DNA of 64,000 nt, from NCBI GenBank assembly GCA_965221345.1, contig CBDCSD010000001.1, forward strand, positions 992,001 to 1,056,000, in the 5' to 3' direction. The notes beneath the pieces were generated by a model. That model was not told where the DNA came from. It worked only from the letters and a program-made list of their open reading frames with translations, and did no database searches. Source of the stretch: Bin5 sp965221345. Its GTDB lineage: Bacteria > Chloroflexota > Anaerolineae > Caldilineales > Caldilineaceae. Positions 1 through 8,116 of the stretch are shown here, one piece after another (the first letter of the stretch is position 1; each line of letters starts with the position of its first letter). Made by a program: the position numbers and the translations under genes.

Positions 1-2
1 CA

Positions 3-290
3 ACCATGGCCGTGCAGGGGACTCCCCTCAAAATCACCTACACCGGATCAGCCGGCATGGGGGATCTCCTCAAAGGAACAACGTTCGGCTATGCCGGACG
101 CGGCGAACAGGGCGCCGAAATTATGGGTATCCCTACCGGCGATTTCCCGTTTCGCAAGACCGGTGATAGTCTGCGTTGGCAGGGCATGCTGAGGCCGGAC
201 CTGCCCAGCCTATTCGACCTACGAATTGTCCACTACGCAGAAAATTCAGTTCAAGTGGCCGGGATAGTTTCCCTGCAACTTCCCGAATAA
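3..290 (+). CDS. C-terminal part of an unrecognised protein
   Basis: The reading frame is open from the left edge to a TAA at 288-290, so this is probably the 3' end of a longer gene; an internal ATG at 6 could also start a 94-residue protein, but no ribosome site can be seen. The residues are mixed, with several Gly-rich turns, and show no signal peptide, membrane segment or catalytic motif that I recognise. It ends 174 bases before the next start. Confidence 0.45.
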   Translation, partial: TMAVQGTPLKITYTGSAGMGDLLKGTTFGYAGRGEQGAEIMGIPTGDFPFRKTGDSLRWQGMLRPDLPSLFDLRIVHYAENSVQVAGIVSLQLPE

Positions 291-464
291 AATCTCTTGG
301 TAGTCAATTGCTTGGTTAGCGGCGACCACTACGATGCGAGGACTTCCTCAGAACAGAAACCTTTGGCCTACACATACGCGATGACGCGAAGAAATAAAGC
401 GAGCAGGGGAGAAAAAAAGTCGAGCAGCGGTGACAAGTACTGAAGTGTGCAGGAGAACAAAACG

Positions 465-1298
465 ATGGTTGAGGCTGTGAGCAACCCAGGTACGTTGAGT
501 GTGATCCGAAGGTTCAGACCACACGCCGACCTTCAGGGAATCCGCGCCGACTATTACAACCTGACCGACCTGCAAGGCGCGCCCCTGGCCGGCCTGCTTG
601 TACTGATGGACCGACGCGGACGACCCGTGCGCGCCGAAATCCATATGAGCAACACCTCTGCCGACGCTCTCTATGAGATAGCCGTGCGCCAGAGCCTTCG
701 TCTTATAGAAGACCGCTACAAAAGCGACCGACCTGTTCGTCTTTACCCCCTGCGGATGCAGCTGGAGACCGACCCGCTTTCGGTTCAGCCCAGGGCTAGG
801 GCCTCAAATGCCGGCGTGGCGCCGCCGCCGGCGTCGGCAAATCCCCTATTGCTGGTGGGCGCTCTGCTCCTCGCGATTTCTGCGTTGTTCGGTGGCTGGT
901 TCCTCAACGAATGGTTCACCGGCGACCTTATCCGGTCCGGAGCGCCGGCCACACTTGCTGTGGGTTCATCCTCGGCGGCCGCTGGACCCGATGTCCTCAT
1001 CGTCGAAACCAATGGGCTGCCCCCCAGCCGCAACGCAATTCCGATGAATGTGGGCGATCGTATCCGGCTCCTGCCCGAATACAAGATCTCACTGCGCACC
1101 GAAGCCGGGGCACAAGCCGGCGCCATCGTCGCCCATCTGCAAAACGCCGATCATATGACAATTCTCAACGGCCCGATCTGGCTGCAAGGCAACAGCGATA
1201 CCATCGTCTGGTGGTATGTGCGGTTGGATGGCGGTTCCCAAGGCTGGGTACCTGCCAATACCAGTGAACTGACAATTTTGGAACCGCTCCCTCAATAA
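465..1298 (+). CDS. Single-pass membrane protein with C-terminal SH3b-like domain
   Basis: The ATG at 465 follows AGGAG at 451-455 and is preferred to a GTG at 447. Residues 1-105 form a soluble N-terminal region with no family I can name, rich in Arg and Asp. A Pro/Ala linker leads to one membrane helix at about 127-148. Residues about 205-270 look like a bacterial SH3 domain: an LRTEAG start, a central hydrophobic strand, then a WWYVRL strand and a GWV ending, the usual SH3b close. SH3b domains often bind cell-wall or surface glycans, so a membrane-anchored sensor or wall-binding role is possible, but no enzyme is visible. It is followed by the sulfatase-fold gene after 26 bases, and the two may be co-transcribed. 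Confidence 0.6.
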   Translation: MVEAVSNPGTLSVIRRFRPHADLQGIRADYYNLTDLQGAPLAGLLVLMDRRGRPVRAEIHMSNTSADALYEIAVRQSLRLIEDRYKSDRPVRLYPLRMQLETDPLSVQPRARASNAGVAPPPASANPLLLVGALLLAISALFGGWFLNEWFTGDLIRSGAPATLAVGSSSAAAGPDVLIVETNGLPPSRNAIPMNVGDRIRLLPEYKISLRTEAGAQAGAIVAHLQNADHMTILNGPIWLQGNSDTIVWWYVRLDGGSQGWVPANTSELTILEPLPQ

Positions 1299-1324
1299 AT
1301 TCACACATTTTGGCAACTCTGAGA

Positions 1325-2788
1325 ATGAACGAAAATGACCGAACCCAGCCAAACATCATCGTAGTCGTTGCCGATACGCTGCGTACATCGTTTCTTGGCT
1401 GCTATGGGAACGAGTGGATTCACACACCGTCTATCGACCGCTTTGCCCGACAGAGCGTCCGCTTCTCCCGTGCACACCCCGAATGCCTGCCCACAATCCC
1501 CACCAGGCGCACGTTGCATAGTGGTCGTCGGGCCTTCCCCTTCAACGACTATAGACCCGTCCCCTGGGACAACGTCTATCTGCCCGGCTGGCAGCCAATG
1601 TCGGCCGAGGAAAGTACTGTCGCCGAAACGTTGCTGCAGGCCGGCTACCATACCGGATTCGTCGCAGACGTGCCCCATTATTTCGTGCCGGGCATGAATT
1701 TTACCCGCGGCTTCCAGCAGTGGGAATTCGTCCGCGGCCAGGCCGAAGACCGTTGGCATGCTGTCGCCGACGCGGACCCGGCTCTATTCGACCGCTACCG
1801 CGCCGGCAGCCGTGATCGGATCGCCGCACATCTTGTCAATGTGCGGCCCCAGCAACCAGAGGAAAAGTGGCCGACCGCCCGCACCTTCCAGCGAGCCATC
1901 GACTTTCTGCGAGACAACCACGCACCTGGCCGCAGCCAAGGCGCCTCTCCTTTCTATCTCTACGTGGACAGTTTCAGCCCCCACGAAACATGGGAAGCGC
2001 CCCTGCATTACTATGATCTCTATGGCGGCCGCGACGAACGCGAACCAATCTGCCTGACCGCCTCCTATGGGCCGTTTGCTGGTCAGTACGCTGACCGCAT
2101 CCCCAGCATCCGCGCCAACTATGCCGGCCTGGTCACGATGGTGGACACCTGGTTCGGCCGTCTGTTGGATACCGTCGACTACCTGGGACTGCGAGAAAAC
2201 ACGCTGATCTTCTTCCTCAGCGATCACGGCACCAATTTCGGTGATAATGTGGAAAAGATCATGGGAAAGCCCGCCGACTACATGTACCCCGGCACCATGG
2301 ACATCCCTCTGCTTATGCGCCATCCCGCCGGTTTGGGAGCAGGCAAGGTCCGGGACGAACTGGTCTACACCCTGGACGTGCCCGCCACAATTCTTGCGGC
2401 GACCCGGCAACAGTCAATCGACCCCGTCGAGGGGCAAAATCTGCTGCCGCTGCTCGAAGAAGGAGAGGGATTCGCCCCTCGCGAATATCTGACTTGCCGC
2501 TATGGCAACTCTGTCTGGTATCGCGACGACCGCAACTGGTTCTTCAACTCTGTGGACTGGCAGACGTCGCCGGCGACCGCATCCTCCAGCACTGGGCTAC
2601 AGCCGAACACTCGCCTGTTTGACCTCGAGACCGACCCCGTCTGCCAGGTGAACATCGCTGATCGCAGCCCGGAACGTGTCGCTTTGGCCCGCCAGCGCAT
2701 CCTCGCCGACGCCGGCGGACATCTCAACTATTATGAGCGTCACGATTCAACCGACGCTCTCGGACGTCCGGAGTTTTCCAGCAGGTAG
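1325..2788 (+). CDS. Sulfatase-fold hydrolase with Thr at the nucleophile position
   Basis: A 487-residue alkaline-phosphatase-superfamily protein. I chose the ATG at 1325; an in-frame TTG at 1310 would add five residues. The N-terminal metal site is ADTLR at 16-20, the histidine motif is SPHETW, and the C-terminal metal site is LSDHGTNFGD. The signature reads TIPTRRTLHSGR at 57-68, where classical sulfatases have C/S-x-P-x-R-x3-L-x-T-G-R. Thr57 therefore replaces the Cys or Ser that becomes formylglycine; Cys54 is three residues too early to align. Thr nucleophiles are known in phosphoethanolamine transferases and phosphomutases of this superfamily, so it may be a phosphodiesterase, a phosphatase or a transferase rather than a sulfatase. 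There is no signal peptide, which predicts a cytoplasmic enzyme. No formylglycine-generating enzyme gene lies in the window. Confidence 0.8.
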   Translation: MNENDRTQPNIIVVVADTLRTSFLGCYGNEWIHTPSIDRFARQSVRFSRAHPECLPTIPTRRTLHSGRRAFPFNDYRPVPWDNVYLPGWQPMSAEESTVAETLLQAGYHTGFVADVPHYFVPGMNFTRGFQQWEFVRGQAEDRWHAVADADPALFDRYRAGSRDRIAAHLVNVRPQQPEEKWPTARTFQRAIDFLRDNHAPGRSQGASPFYLYVDSFSPHETWEAPLHYYDLYGGRDEREPICLTASYGPFAGQYADRIPSIRANYAGLVTMVDTWFGRLLDTVDYLGLRENTLIFFLSDHGTNFGDNVEKIMGKPADYMYPGTMDIPLLMRHPAGLGAGKVRDELVYTLDVPATILAATRQQSIDPVEGQNLLPLLEEGEGFAPREYLTCRYGNSVWYRDDRNWFFNSVDWQTSPATASSSTGLQPNTRLFDLETDPVCQVNIADRSPERVALARQRILADAGGHLNYYERHDSTDALGRPEFSSR

Positions 2789-2859
2789 TCTCAATTTCCC
2801 TGTGGCCGGTGACTGCTGCCTGCACTGCCAGCTGGCCATAAGCAACTGGAGTATGCCCT

Positions 2860-3924
2860 ATGCCAAAGATTGCTGCCGATCGACTAGAACGGATCGCAGG
2901 ACGACTCCTGGTCGCCGCTGGCGCCTCCGCCGCGGAAGCCGAAATCGTCTCGCGCCACCTGATTGCCGCCAATCTGGCCGGCCATGACTCCCACGGCGTG
3001 ATCCATATCCCCGGCTACATCGCATCTATCCAAAAGGGACACCTCCAGCCCGGCGCCTCCTTCGACATCATCCAGGAGAGCCGGACAACAACCGTCGTGG
3101 ACGGGAACTGGGGCTTTGGATTCACCGTATCCGAACGGGCGATGCAACTGACAATCGAAAAGGCGCGCCTGCAAAATGTCGCCGCCGCCACAGTCGTGCG
3201 CCAGGGCCACGTCGGGCGTCTGACCGATTATCCACTGATGGCCGCCCAAGCCGGCATGATCGCGCTGATGACTGCCGACTCTGGCCGAGGCCCCAAGAGC
3301 GTCGCCCCCTTTGGCGGGCGTGAACCGCGACTGGGAACGAATCCGATCTGCATCGCCGTCCCCTCCAATCTGGATGGTCCCTTCTACATCGACATCGCAA
3401 CCTCCGCTGTTGCCGGCGGCAAATTGGCGGTCGCCATCGAGCGCGGGCAATCGATACCAACCGGCTGGGTGATCGACAGCGAAGGCCGCGCCGCCACCGA
3501 CCCTACCGCCGCTCGCAACGGCGGGGCCATGCTCCCCATGGGCGGTTCGGAAGGACACAAGGGCTACGGATTGTCCGCAATGGTCGAGATATTCTCCGGG
3601 CTGCTCACCGGCCTGGGGTTCGGGGTCGAACCCACCGGCCGCCACAATGACGGCTGCTTCATTGCCGTTTTCCAAGTTGATGCCTTTCGTCCCCTGACGG
3701 AGTTTAAACAGGAAGTTACCGAGTTCGCCCAATATCTGACGGCAACACCTCCTGCAGAAGGTGTTGAACGCGTTTATTACCCCGGCGAACTTGAGTACTT
3801 GCGATCCCAGACGGGTCGCGTTGATGGCATCTACGTCGAAGAGGGGACTTGGCAGAAGCTTGAAGCTTTGGCCGACGAGCTTGGCGTTGACGAAGAGTTC
3901 TCTTCTGACAGTAATGATCAGTGA
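2860..3924 (+). CDS. Ldh2-family NAD(P)-dependent 2-hydroxyacid dehydrogenase
   Basis: A 354-residue member of the malate/L-lactate dehydrogenase 2 family, which is unrelated to the classical Rossmann LDHs. The N-terminal helix bundle carries the DSHGV motif with the catalytic His, followed by HIPGY. Later come the nucleotide-binding GTNPICIAVPS segment, DIATSAVAGGK and the GHKGYGL strand, all typical of this family. The expected reaction is oxidation of a 2-hydroxyacid (malate, lactate, sulfolactate or ureidoglycolate) to the 2-oxoacid; substrate cannot be read from sequence. It lies 71 bases after the sulfatase-fold gene and 107 bases before dhaK, so it may belong with either. The C-terminus is acidic. 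Confidence 0.88.
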   Translation: MPKIAADRLERIAGRLLVAAGASAAEAEIVSRHLIAANLAGHDSHGVIHIPGYIASIQKGHLQPGASFDIIQESRTTTVVDGNWGFGFTVSERAMQLTIEKARLQNVAAATVVRQGHVGRLTDYPLMAAQAGMIALMTADSGRGPKSVAPFGGREPRLGTNPICIAVPSNLDGPFYIDIATSAVAGGKLAVAIERGQSIPTGWVIDSEGRAATDPTAARNGGAMLPMGGSEGHKGYGLSAMVEIFSGLLTGLGFGVEPTGRHNDGCFIAVFQVDAFRPLTEFKQEVTEFAQYLTATPPAEGVERVYYPGELEYLRSQTGRVDGIYVEEGTWQKLEALADELGVDEEFSSDSNDQ

Positions 3925-3966
3925 ACAGGTACTGTACTTGCCGCTGACCATTAACCACCCGCAGCG

Positions 3967-3995
3967 TTGGATGAGGCCGCACTTCAGGCTACAAT
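3967..3995 (+). promoter_or_regulatory. Possible promoter for the dha-glp operon
   Basis: TTGGAT at 3967-3972 and TACAAT at 3990-3995 are 17 bases apart and lie about 36 bases before the dhaK ATG. The -10 matches the sigma-70 consensus at five of six positions, but the -35 matches only in TTG. This is the first gap long enough for a promoter before a run of eleven closely spaced plus-strand genes. Confidence 0.35.
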
Positions 3996-4031
3996 AGCTG
4001 TGGTGTTGCAGAGCATTGCCCACAATGAACT

Positions 4032-5015
4032 ATGCAAAACCTGATAAATAAACCGGGCAGTGCCATCACGCAGAGTCTGCGTGGCATGGCACTATGTCAC
4101 CCGGACACAATCAAAGTACATTTTGACCCGGACTTTGTCGAGCGAACGGTCCCGGCCCGGTCCGGGAAAGTCGCAGTTATCAGCGGCAGCGGCAGTGGAC
4201 ACGAACCCTTGCCCACCGGCTATGTCGGTTTTGGCATGCTGGATGCCGCCTGTCCCGGCCCGATTTTTACCAGTCCTACCCCCTTTCAAATGTTAGCGGC
4301 AGTCCATTCGGTCGACCACGGCGGGGGCGTGCTCTTCGTCGTCAAGAACTATACCGGCGGCGTGCTTAACACCGAACTTACCATCGAAATCGCTCTGCAA
4401 GAGGGAATAGACGCCCGCTGTGTGCTCGTCAACGACGATGTGTCCATCCCGGACGTCGCCAACCGTCGCGGGCTGGGCGCAGCAACGTTCGCCTGCAAGA
4501 TTGCCGGGGCCGCCGCCGAATCCGGATACACGCTGGACGCGGCCGTGGAAGTAACGCGGCGGGCTGTCGCCGCCTCCCGCAGTATGGGGGTCGGTACCAA
4601 TGTGGACACGCTCCCTCGCAACGGCCCCGGGGCAAGATTGGCCGACGATTCGATCGAACTGGGCGTAGGCATCCACGGCGAACCTGGCGAAGTGCGTTCT
4701 GTGAGTAAGGGCATGCCGGAGATCGTCGGCCTGATCGGACAGCCCATTCTCGATGACCTGCCCTTTGCCGCCGACGATCGCGTACTGCTCTTGATCAGCG
4801 GCATGGGGGGAACTCCCCCTCTGGAGTTGTACCTCTTCTCCGAGGCAATTCATGACATGCTGGCCGCACATCGGATTCGAGTCGAGCGCCAACTCATCGG
4901 AAACTATCTTACCAGCCTCGGTCGCGGCGGGTATATTATGACTCTGATGAGACTGGACAACGAACTGCTGGACCTGTGGGATGCGCCCGTCCATACGCCC
5001 GCCCTCCACTGGTGA
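4032..5015 (+). CDS. dhaK: Dihydroxyacetone kinase subunit DhaK
   Basis: A 327-residue DhaK subunit, the usual length. In this family dihydroxyacetone is held as a hemiaminal on a His: GIHGEPGE places it at His215. His57 sits in the Gly/Ser loop SGSGSGHEPLP that shapes the active site. DhaK takes the phosphate from ADP bound to DhaL, giving dihydroxyacetone phosphate for glycolysis. The dhaL start lies just beyond the stop, in the same direction, followed by glpK, dhaM, HPr and EI genes, so this is the PEP-dependent form rather than the single-chain ATP-dependent kinase. The protein is cytoplasmic. Confidence 0.95.
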   Translation: MQNLINKPGSAITQSLRGMALCHPDTIKVHFDPDFVERTVPARSGKVAVISGSGSGHEPLPTGYVGFGMLDAACPGPIFTSPTPFQMLAAVHSVDHGGGVLFVVKNYTGGVLNTELTIEIALQEGIDARCVLVNDDVSIPDVANRRGLGAATFACKIAGAAAESGYTLDAAVEVTRRAVAASRSMGVGTNVDTLPRNGPGARLADDSIELGVGIHGEPGEVRSVSKGMPEIVGLIGQPILDDLPFAADDRVLLLISGMGGTPPLELYLFSEAIHDMLAAHRIRVERQLIGNYLTSLGRGGYIMTLMRLDNELLDLWDAPVHTPALHW

Positions 5016-5040
5016 CGAAACTGCATACGCACTACGGACT

Positions 5041-5700
5041 ATGAAAATGGGCCAGGAGATCACAGTAAAACAACTCCGCAGATGGCTTTTGGCTTACGCC
5101 TCTCGTATCATCGAGAACGAAGCCCATCTCACCGAGTTGGATACAGCAATCGGCGATGCGGACCACGGAGTGAATATGCGTCGCGGTATGGGAAAGCTGC
5201 AGGAGCGTCTACAGGAAGAAGCACAAACTGAAGATATAAGTTCCTTCCTGCGTTCGGTCGCCATGACCCTCATCGGTGGGGTCGGCGGGGCCGCCGGCCC
5301 ACTCTACGGAACCTTTTTCCTGCGCGCCGCCACCAGCCCCACAAACGGTCGTTCGGTCGATCTGACACAGCTTACGCAGATGTTCCGCTACGGCCTGGAT
5401 GGACTCCAGCAGCGGGGCAAAGCCCAGGCCGATGACAAAACCATGATCGATACGATCCAACCGGCGGTGGAGGCGATGGAGGCAGCACTGGCAGCCCACC
5501 AGAGCGCCGCCGTCGCACTGGCCGCAGCCCGCCAAGCCGCCCACCTGGGCATGAAACATACAATCGAAATTCAGGCCAGAAAAGGACGCGCCAGTTACCT
5601 TGGCCCGCGCTCCATCGGTCATCAGGACCCGGGTGCCACCAGTGCCTACTTCCTGTTCGAGACCGCTGCCGAGGTGTTCACAACGGCTGGTACAGACTGA
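5041..5700 (+). CDS. dhaL: Dihydroxyacetone kinase subunit DhaL (ADP-binding)
   Basis: A 219-residue all-helical DhaL subunit. The start at ATG 5041 gives the family's normal N-terminus; the frame is open upstream to 4981 but that part overlaps dhaK. The motif TAIGDADHGVNM supplies the Asp residues (34, 39, 41) that hold the two Mg2+ ions and ADP. In the PTS-linked system the ADP is a fixed cofactor: DhaM rephosphorylates it to ATP, and DhaL passes the phosphate to DhaK-bound dihydroxyacetone. Its TGA shares one base with the ATG of glpK (TGATG), which points to translational coupling. Confidence 0.93.
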   Translation: MKMGQEITVKQLRRWLLAYASRIIENEAHLTELDTAIGDADHGVNMRRGMGKLQERLQEEAQTEDISSFLRSVAMTLIGGVGGAAGPLYGTFFLRAATSPTNGRSVDLTQLTQMFRYGLDGLQQRGKAQADDKTMIDTIQPAVEAMEAALAAHQSAAVALAAARQAAHLGMKHTIEIQARKGRASYLGPRSIGHQDPGATSAYFLFETAAEVFTTAGTD

Positions 5701-7205
5701 TGCCTCAGCTGATAGGCGCGATCGATTCTGGTACGACCAGCACCCGCTTTATGCTCTTTGATCAGAAAGGTGCGATTGTCGGGTTCGACCAGCAGGAACA
5801 CGAACAGATCTTCCCTCGCAGCGGCTGGGTCGAACACGATCCGCTGGATATCTGGCAGCGGACCCAGGAGGTGATCCGGACGACACTGTCCAAATGTGAC
5901 GTCCATCCCGGCCAAATCGCCGCCATAGGCATTACTAATCAGCGCGAGACCGCGGTCATGTGGGATCGTCGCACCGGCGTGCCGGTCTGTAACGCCATCG
6001 TCTGGCAGGATACCCGCACCGACCGCATCTGTCGGCGCTTGGAGGAGGCCGGCCACGCTCCTACTTTCCGGCAAAAGGCCGGTCTGCCCCTGGCAACCTA
6101 TTTCTCCGGCCCCAAATTCCGCTGGATCCTGGACAACGTCGAAGGCGCACAGGCCAGAGCCGAAGCCGGCGAACTGATCTGCGGTACAGTTGACAGCTGG
6201 CTGATCTGGCAACTCACCGGCGCCGCCCGCGTACATGTCACCGATCCCACAAACGCCAGCCGTACAATGCTGATGAATCTGGAATCCCTGGCCTGGGACG
6301 CGGAACTTATGGAGATTCTGGCGATTCCGCGTTCATTATTGCCGGAGATCCGGCCCAGCAGCGAACCGGCCTTCTATGGCATGACCGCGTCGGATGGCCC
6401 CTTCGGCGCCGCTATTCCTATCTGCGGCAATCTGGGCGACCAGCAGGCAGCGACCGTCGGCCAGACCTGTTTCAGTCCTGGCGAGGCCAAAAACACCTAC
6501 GGAACCGGCTGTTTTATGATTTTGAACACCGGTGAGGAGATCGTCCACAGCTGCAACGGGCTGCTGACGACAGTTTGCTACCAGATGGGCGTATCGGCGC
6601 CGGTATACGCCCTGGAAGGCTCGATAGCAATGGCCGGCGCCACCGTGCAGTGGCTGCGAGACGAACTGCAACTGATCAGTTCGGCGGCCGAGACCGCAGA
6701 GATCGCCCAAAGCGTTGCCGATTCGGGCGGCTGTTATCTGGTACCGGCTTTTAGCGGACTGTTCGCACCCCATTGGCGTAGCGACGCCCGCGGCGTCATC
6801 GTCGGCCTCACCCGCTACGTGAACCGGGCACACATCGTGCGCGCCGCGCTCGAATCCATCTGCTACCAGACACATGAAGTGCTGGAGGCCATGAACGCCG
6901 ACAGCGGCGTGCCCTTGCGCCAACTGAAGGTGGACGGCGGCGCAACGGTCAACGACATGCTGATGCAGATGCAGGCCGACATCCTGGGAACTGAGGTGAT
7001 CCGTCCCCGCATTGCCGAAACGACCAGCCTGGGCGCGGCCTATGCAGCCGGCCTGGCTGTCGGTTTCTGGCCAGACCTGGAAAGCCTGCGCCGGCAATGG
7101 CGGGTAGACAAGGTCTGGCAGCCGCAAATCGGTGAATCCGAACGAACGCGGGGCTATGCCGGCTGGAAAAAAGCTGTCGAACGCACGCTAGGTTGGGCGG
7201 CGTGA
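5700..7205 (+). CDS. glpK: Glycerol kinase GlpK
   Basis: A 501-residue FGGY-family kinase of normal length. The N-terminal phosphate-binding loop IDSGTTSTRFMLFD, the segment NAIVWQDTRTD with the substrate-binding Asp, and C-terminal VDGGATVNDMLMQ are characteristic of glycerol kinase. It makes sn-glycerol 3-phosphate from glycerol and ATP, and GlpABC downstream would oxidise that product to dihydroxyacetone phosphate. It sits inside the dha operon, overlapping dhaL by one base. No glycerol facilitator gene is visible in the window. I did not see a clear HPr-phosphorylated His loop, so PTS control of this enzyme is open. Confidence 0.95.
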   Translation: MPQLIGAIDSGTTSTRFMLFDQKGAIVGFDQQEHEQIFPRSGWVEHDPLDIWQRTQEVIRTTLSKCDVHPGQIAAIGITNQRETAVMWDRRTGVPVCNAIVWQDTRTDRICRRLEEAGHAPTFRQKAGLPLATYFSGPKFRWILDNVEGAQARAEAGELICGTVDSWLIWQLTGAARVHVTDPTNASRTMLMNLESLAWDAELMEILAIPRSLLPEIRPSSEPAFYGMTASDGPFGAAIPICGNLGDQQAATVGQTCFSPGEAKNTYGTGCFMILNTGEEIVHSCNGLLTTVCYQMGVSAPVYALEGSIAMAGATVQWLRDELQLISSAAETAEIAQSVADSGGCYLVPAFSGLFAPHWRSDARGVIVGLTRYVNRAHIVRAALESICYQTHEVLEAMNADSGVPLRQLKVDGGATVNDMLMQMQADILGTEVIRPRIAETTSLGAAYAAGLAVGFWPDLESLRRQWRVDKVWQPQIGESERTRGYAGWKKAVERTLGWAA

Positions 7206-7254
7206 GAATCGCGGTGGCTAGTCACTACCTCTTTGACCCACTGGAGTTTCAAAC

Positions 7255-7665
7255 GTGATCGGTCTGGTGATCGTCTCCCATAGTGCCAAACTTGCCCAGG
7301 GCGTGCATGAATTGGCGGCGCAAATGGCCGGGGATCAGGTTGGCATTAGTCAGGCCGGTGGGCTCTCTGATGACAGTGAGACATTCGGCACGGACGCTTA
7401 CAAGATTCTGTCCGCCATTGAGGAAGTCTGGTGTGAAGACGGTGTACTGTTGTTGATGGATCTTGGCAGCGCCGTCATGTCGGCGGAAATTGCGCTGGAA
7501 ATGCTGCCGGAACAGCAGCGGCAGAACTGTCTCCTGAGCAATGCCCCGTTGGTGGAGGGTGCAATCGTTGCCGCTATCCATGCCAGCCTGGGTGAGCCTT
7601 TGCGAGCGGTGAACGCTGTCGCCGAGGCCGCGCTTTCGGCGCCTAAACTTGCAAACACAAGCTGA
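7255..7665 (+). CDS. dhaM: PTS EIIA-type phosphotransfer subunit DhaM
   Basis: A 136-residue protein starting at GTG 7255, preceded by CTGGAG at 7241-7246. It is the mannose-type EIIA domain of dihydroxyacetone kinase: the active-site His9 lies in VIVSHSAKLAQG, and LLMDLGSAVMSAE is the family's second conserved block. It accepts phosphate from HPr and passes it to the ADP held by DhaL. In E. coli DhaM is a three-domain fusion of EIIA, HPr and an EI part; here it is the EIIA domain alone, with HPr and complete EI encoded by the next two genes. Confidence 0.92.
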   Translation: MIGLVIVSHSAKLAQGVHELAAQMAGDQVGISQAGGLSDDSETFGTDAYKILSAIEEVWCEDGVLLLMDLGSAVMSAEIALEMLPEQQRQNCLLSNAPLVEGAIVAAIHASLGEPLRAVNAVAEAALSAPKLANTS

Positions 7666-7699
7666 ACGAAACTAAGTATCGCAGTCTTGGAATTTTGAA

Positions 7700-8098
7700 A
7701 TGGAGAATCAAACTTCACCTTTTTCCCCTCTGGAGGGAAAAATAGAGAGAAATGAGCAACACCAGGAGAGTGGCGAGAGCAACACCTCTCACTCCGCTCT
7801 CCCCGATGCTCGCTCCTCACAGTTGGAGCCGCCGCATCAGACGCCCAAATGTGCCGTGGTCACTGTCAGTGATCCCCGCGGCCTTCATCTGCGCTCCGGT
7901 AGAGATGTCGTGCGCATTGCCAGCCAGTTTCAGGCGCAGATTACAGCCTCCAATCTCAGCAGTAACAGCAACGCCGTCGATTTGAAAAGTATTCTCCAGT
8001 TGCTGCAGCTCCAGGCCCGCCAGGGGCATAGCCTGCAACTGGTGGCATCTGGCCCGGACGCTGACGCAGCCATCGAGGCGCTCTGCTCCCTCTTCTGA
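7700..8098 (+). CDS. HPr-family phosphocarrier with low-complexity N-terminal extension
   Basis: A 132-residue protein whose last 82 residues form an HPr domain. The phosphoacceptor is His63 in GLHLRSG, with Arg65 at the conserved position; the usual HARPA reads HLRSG here. Ser97 in DLKSI matches the regulatory serine of HPr. Residues 1-48 have no counterpart in normal HPr (about 85-90 residues) and are partly encoded by a GAGAG/CTCTC imperfect palindrome at 7765-7803 that recurs elsewhere. It would carry phosphate from the EI encoded 18 bases downstream to DhaM upstream. An alternative is that a later in-frame start makes a shorter HPr. Confidence 0.85.
   Translation: MENQTSPFSPLEGKIERNEQHQESGESNTSHSALPDARSSQLEPPHQTPKCAVVTVSDPRGLHLRSGRDVVRIASQFQAQITASNLSSNSNAVDLKSILQLLQLQARQGHSLQLVASGPDADAAIEALCSLF
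7765..7803. repeat. GAGAG/CTCTC imperfect palindrome, copy A (inside HPr gene)
   Basis: GGAGAG at 7765-7770 can pair with CTCTCC at 7797-7802. The core GCGAGAGCAACA followed by CTCTCACTCC is shared, with small changes, with copies at 15112-15139 and 39774-39807. This copy is translated into the N-terminal extension of the HPr protein. Confidence 0.5.
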
Positions 8099-8116
8099 AC
8101 TACAGCGAGTAAACCT

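Noticed and set aside
2884..4023. A 379-codon frame antisense to the Ldh2 gene
   Set aside because: No ribosome site or recognisable domain; composition mirrors the sense gene.
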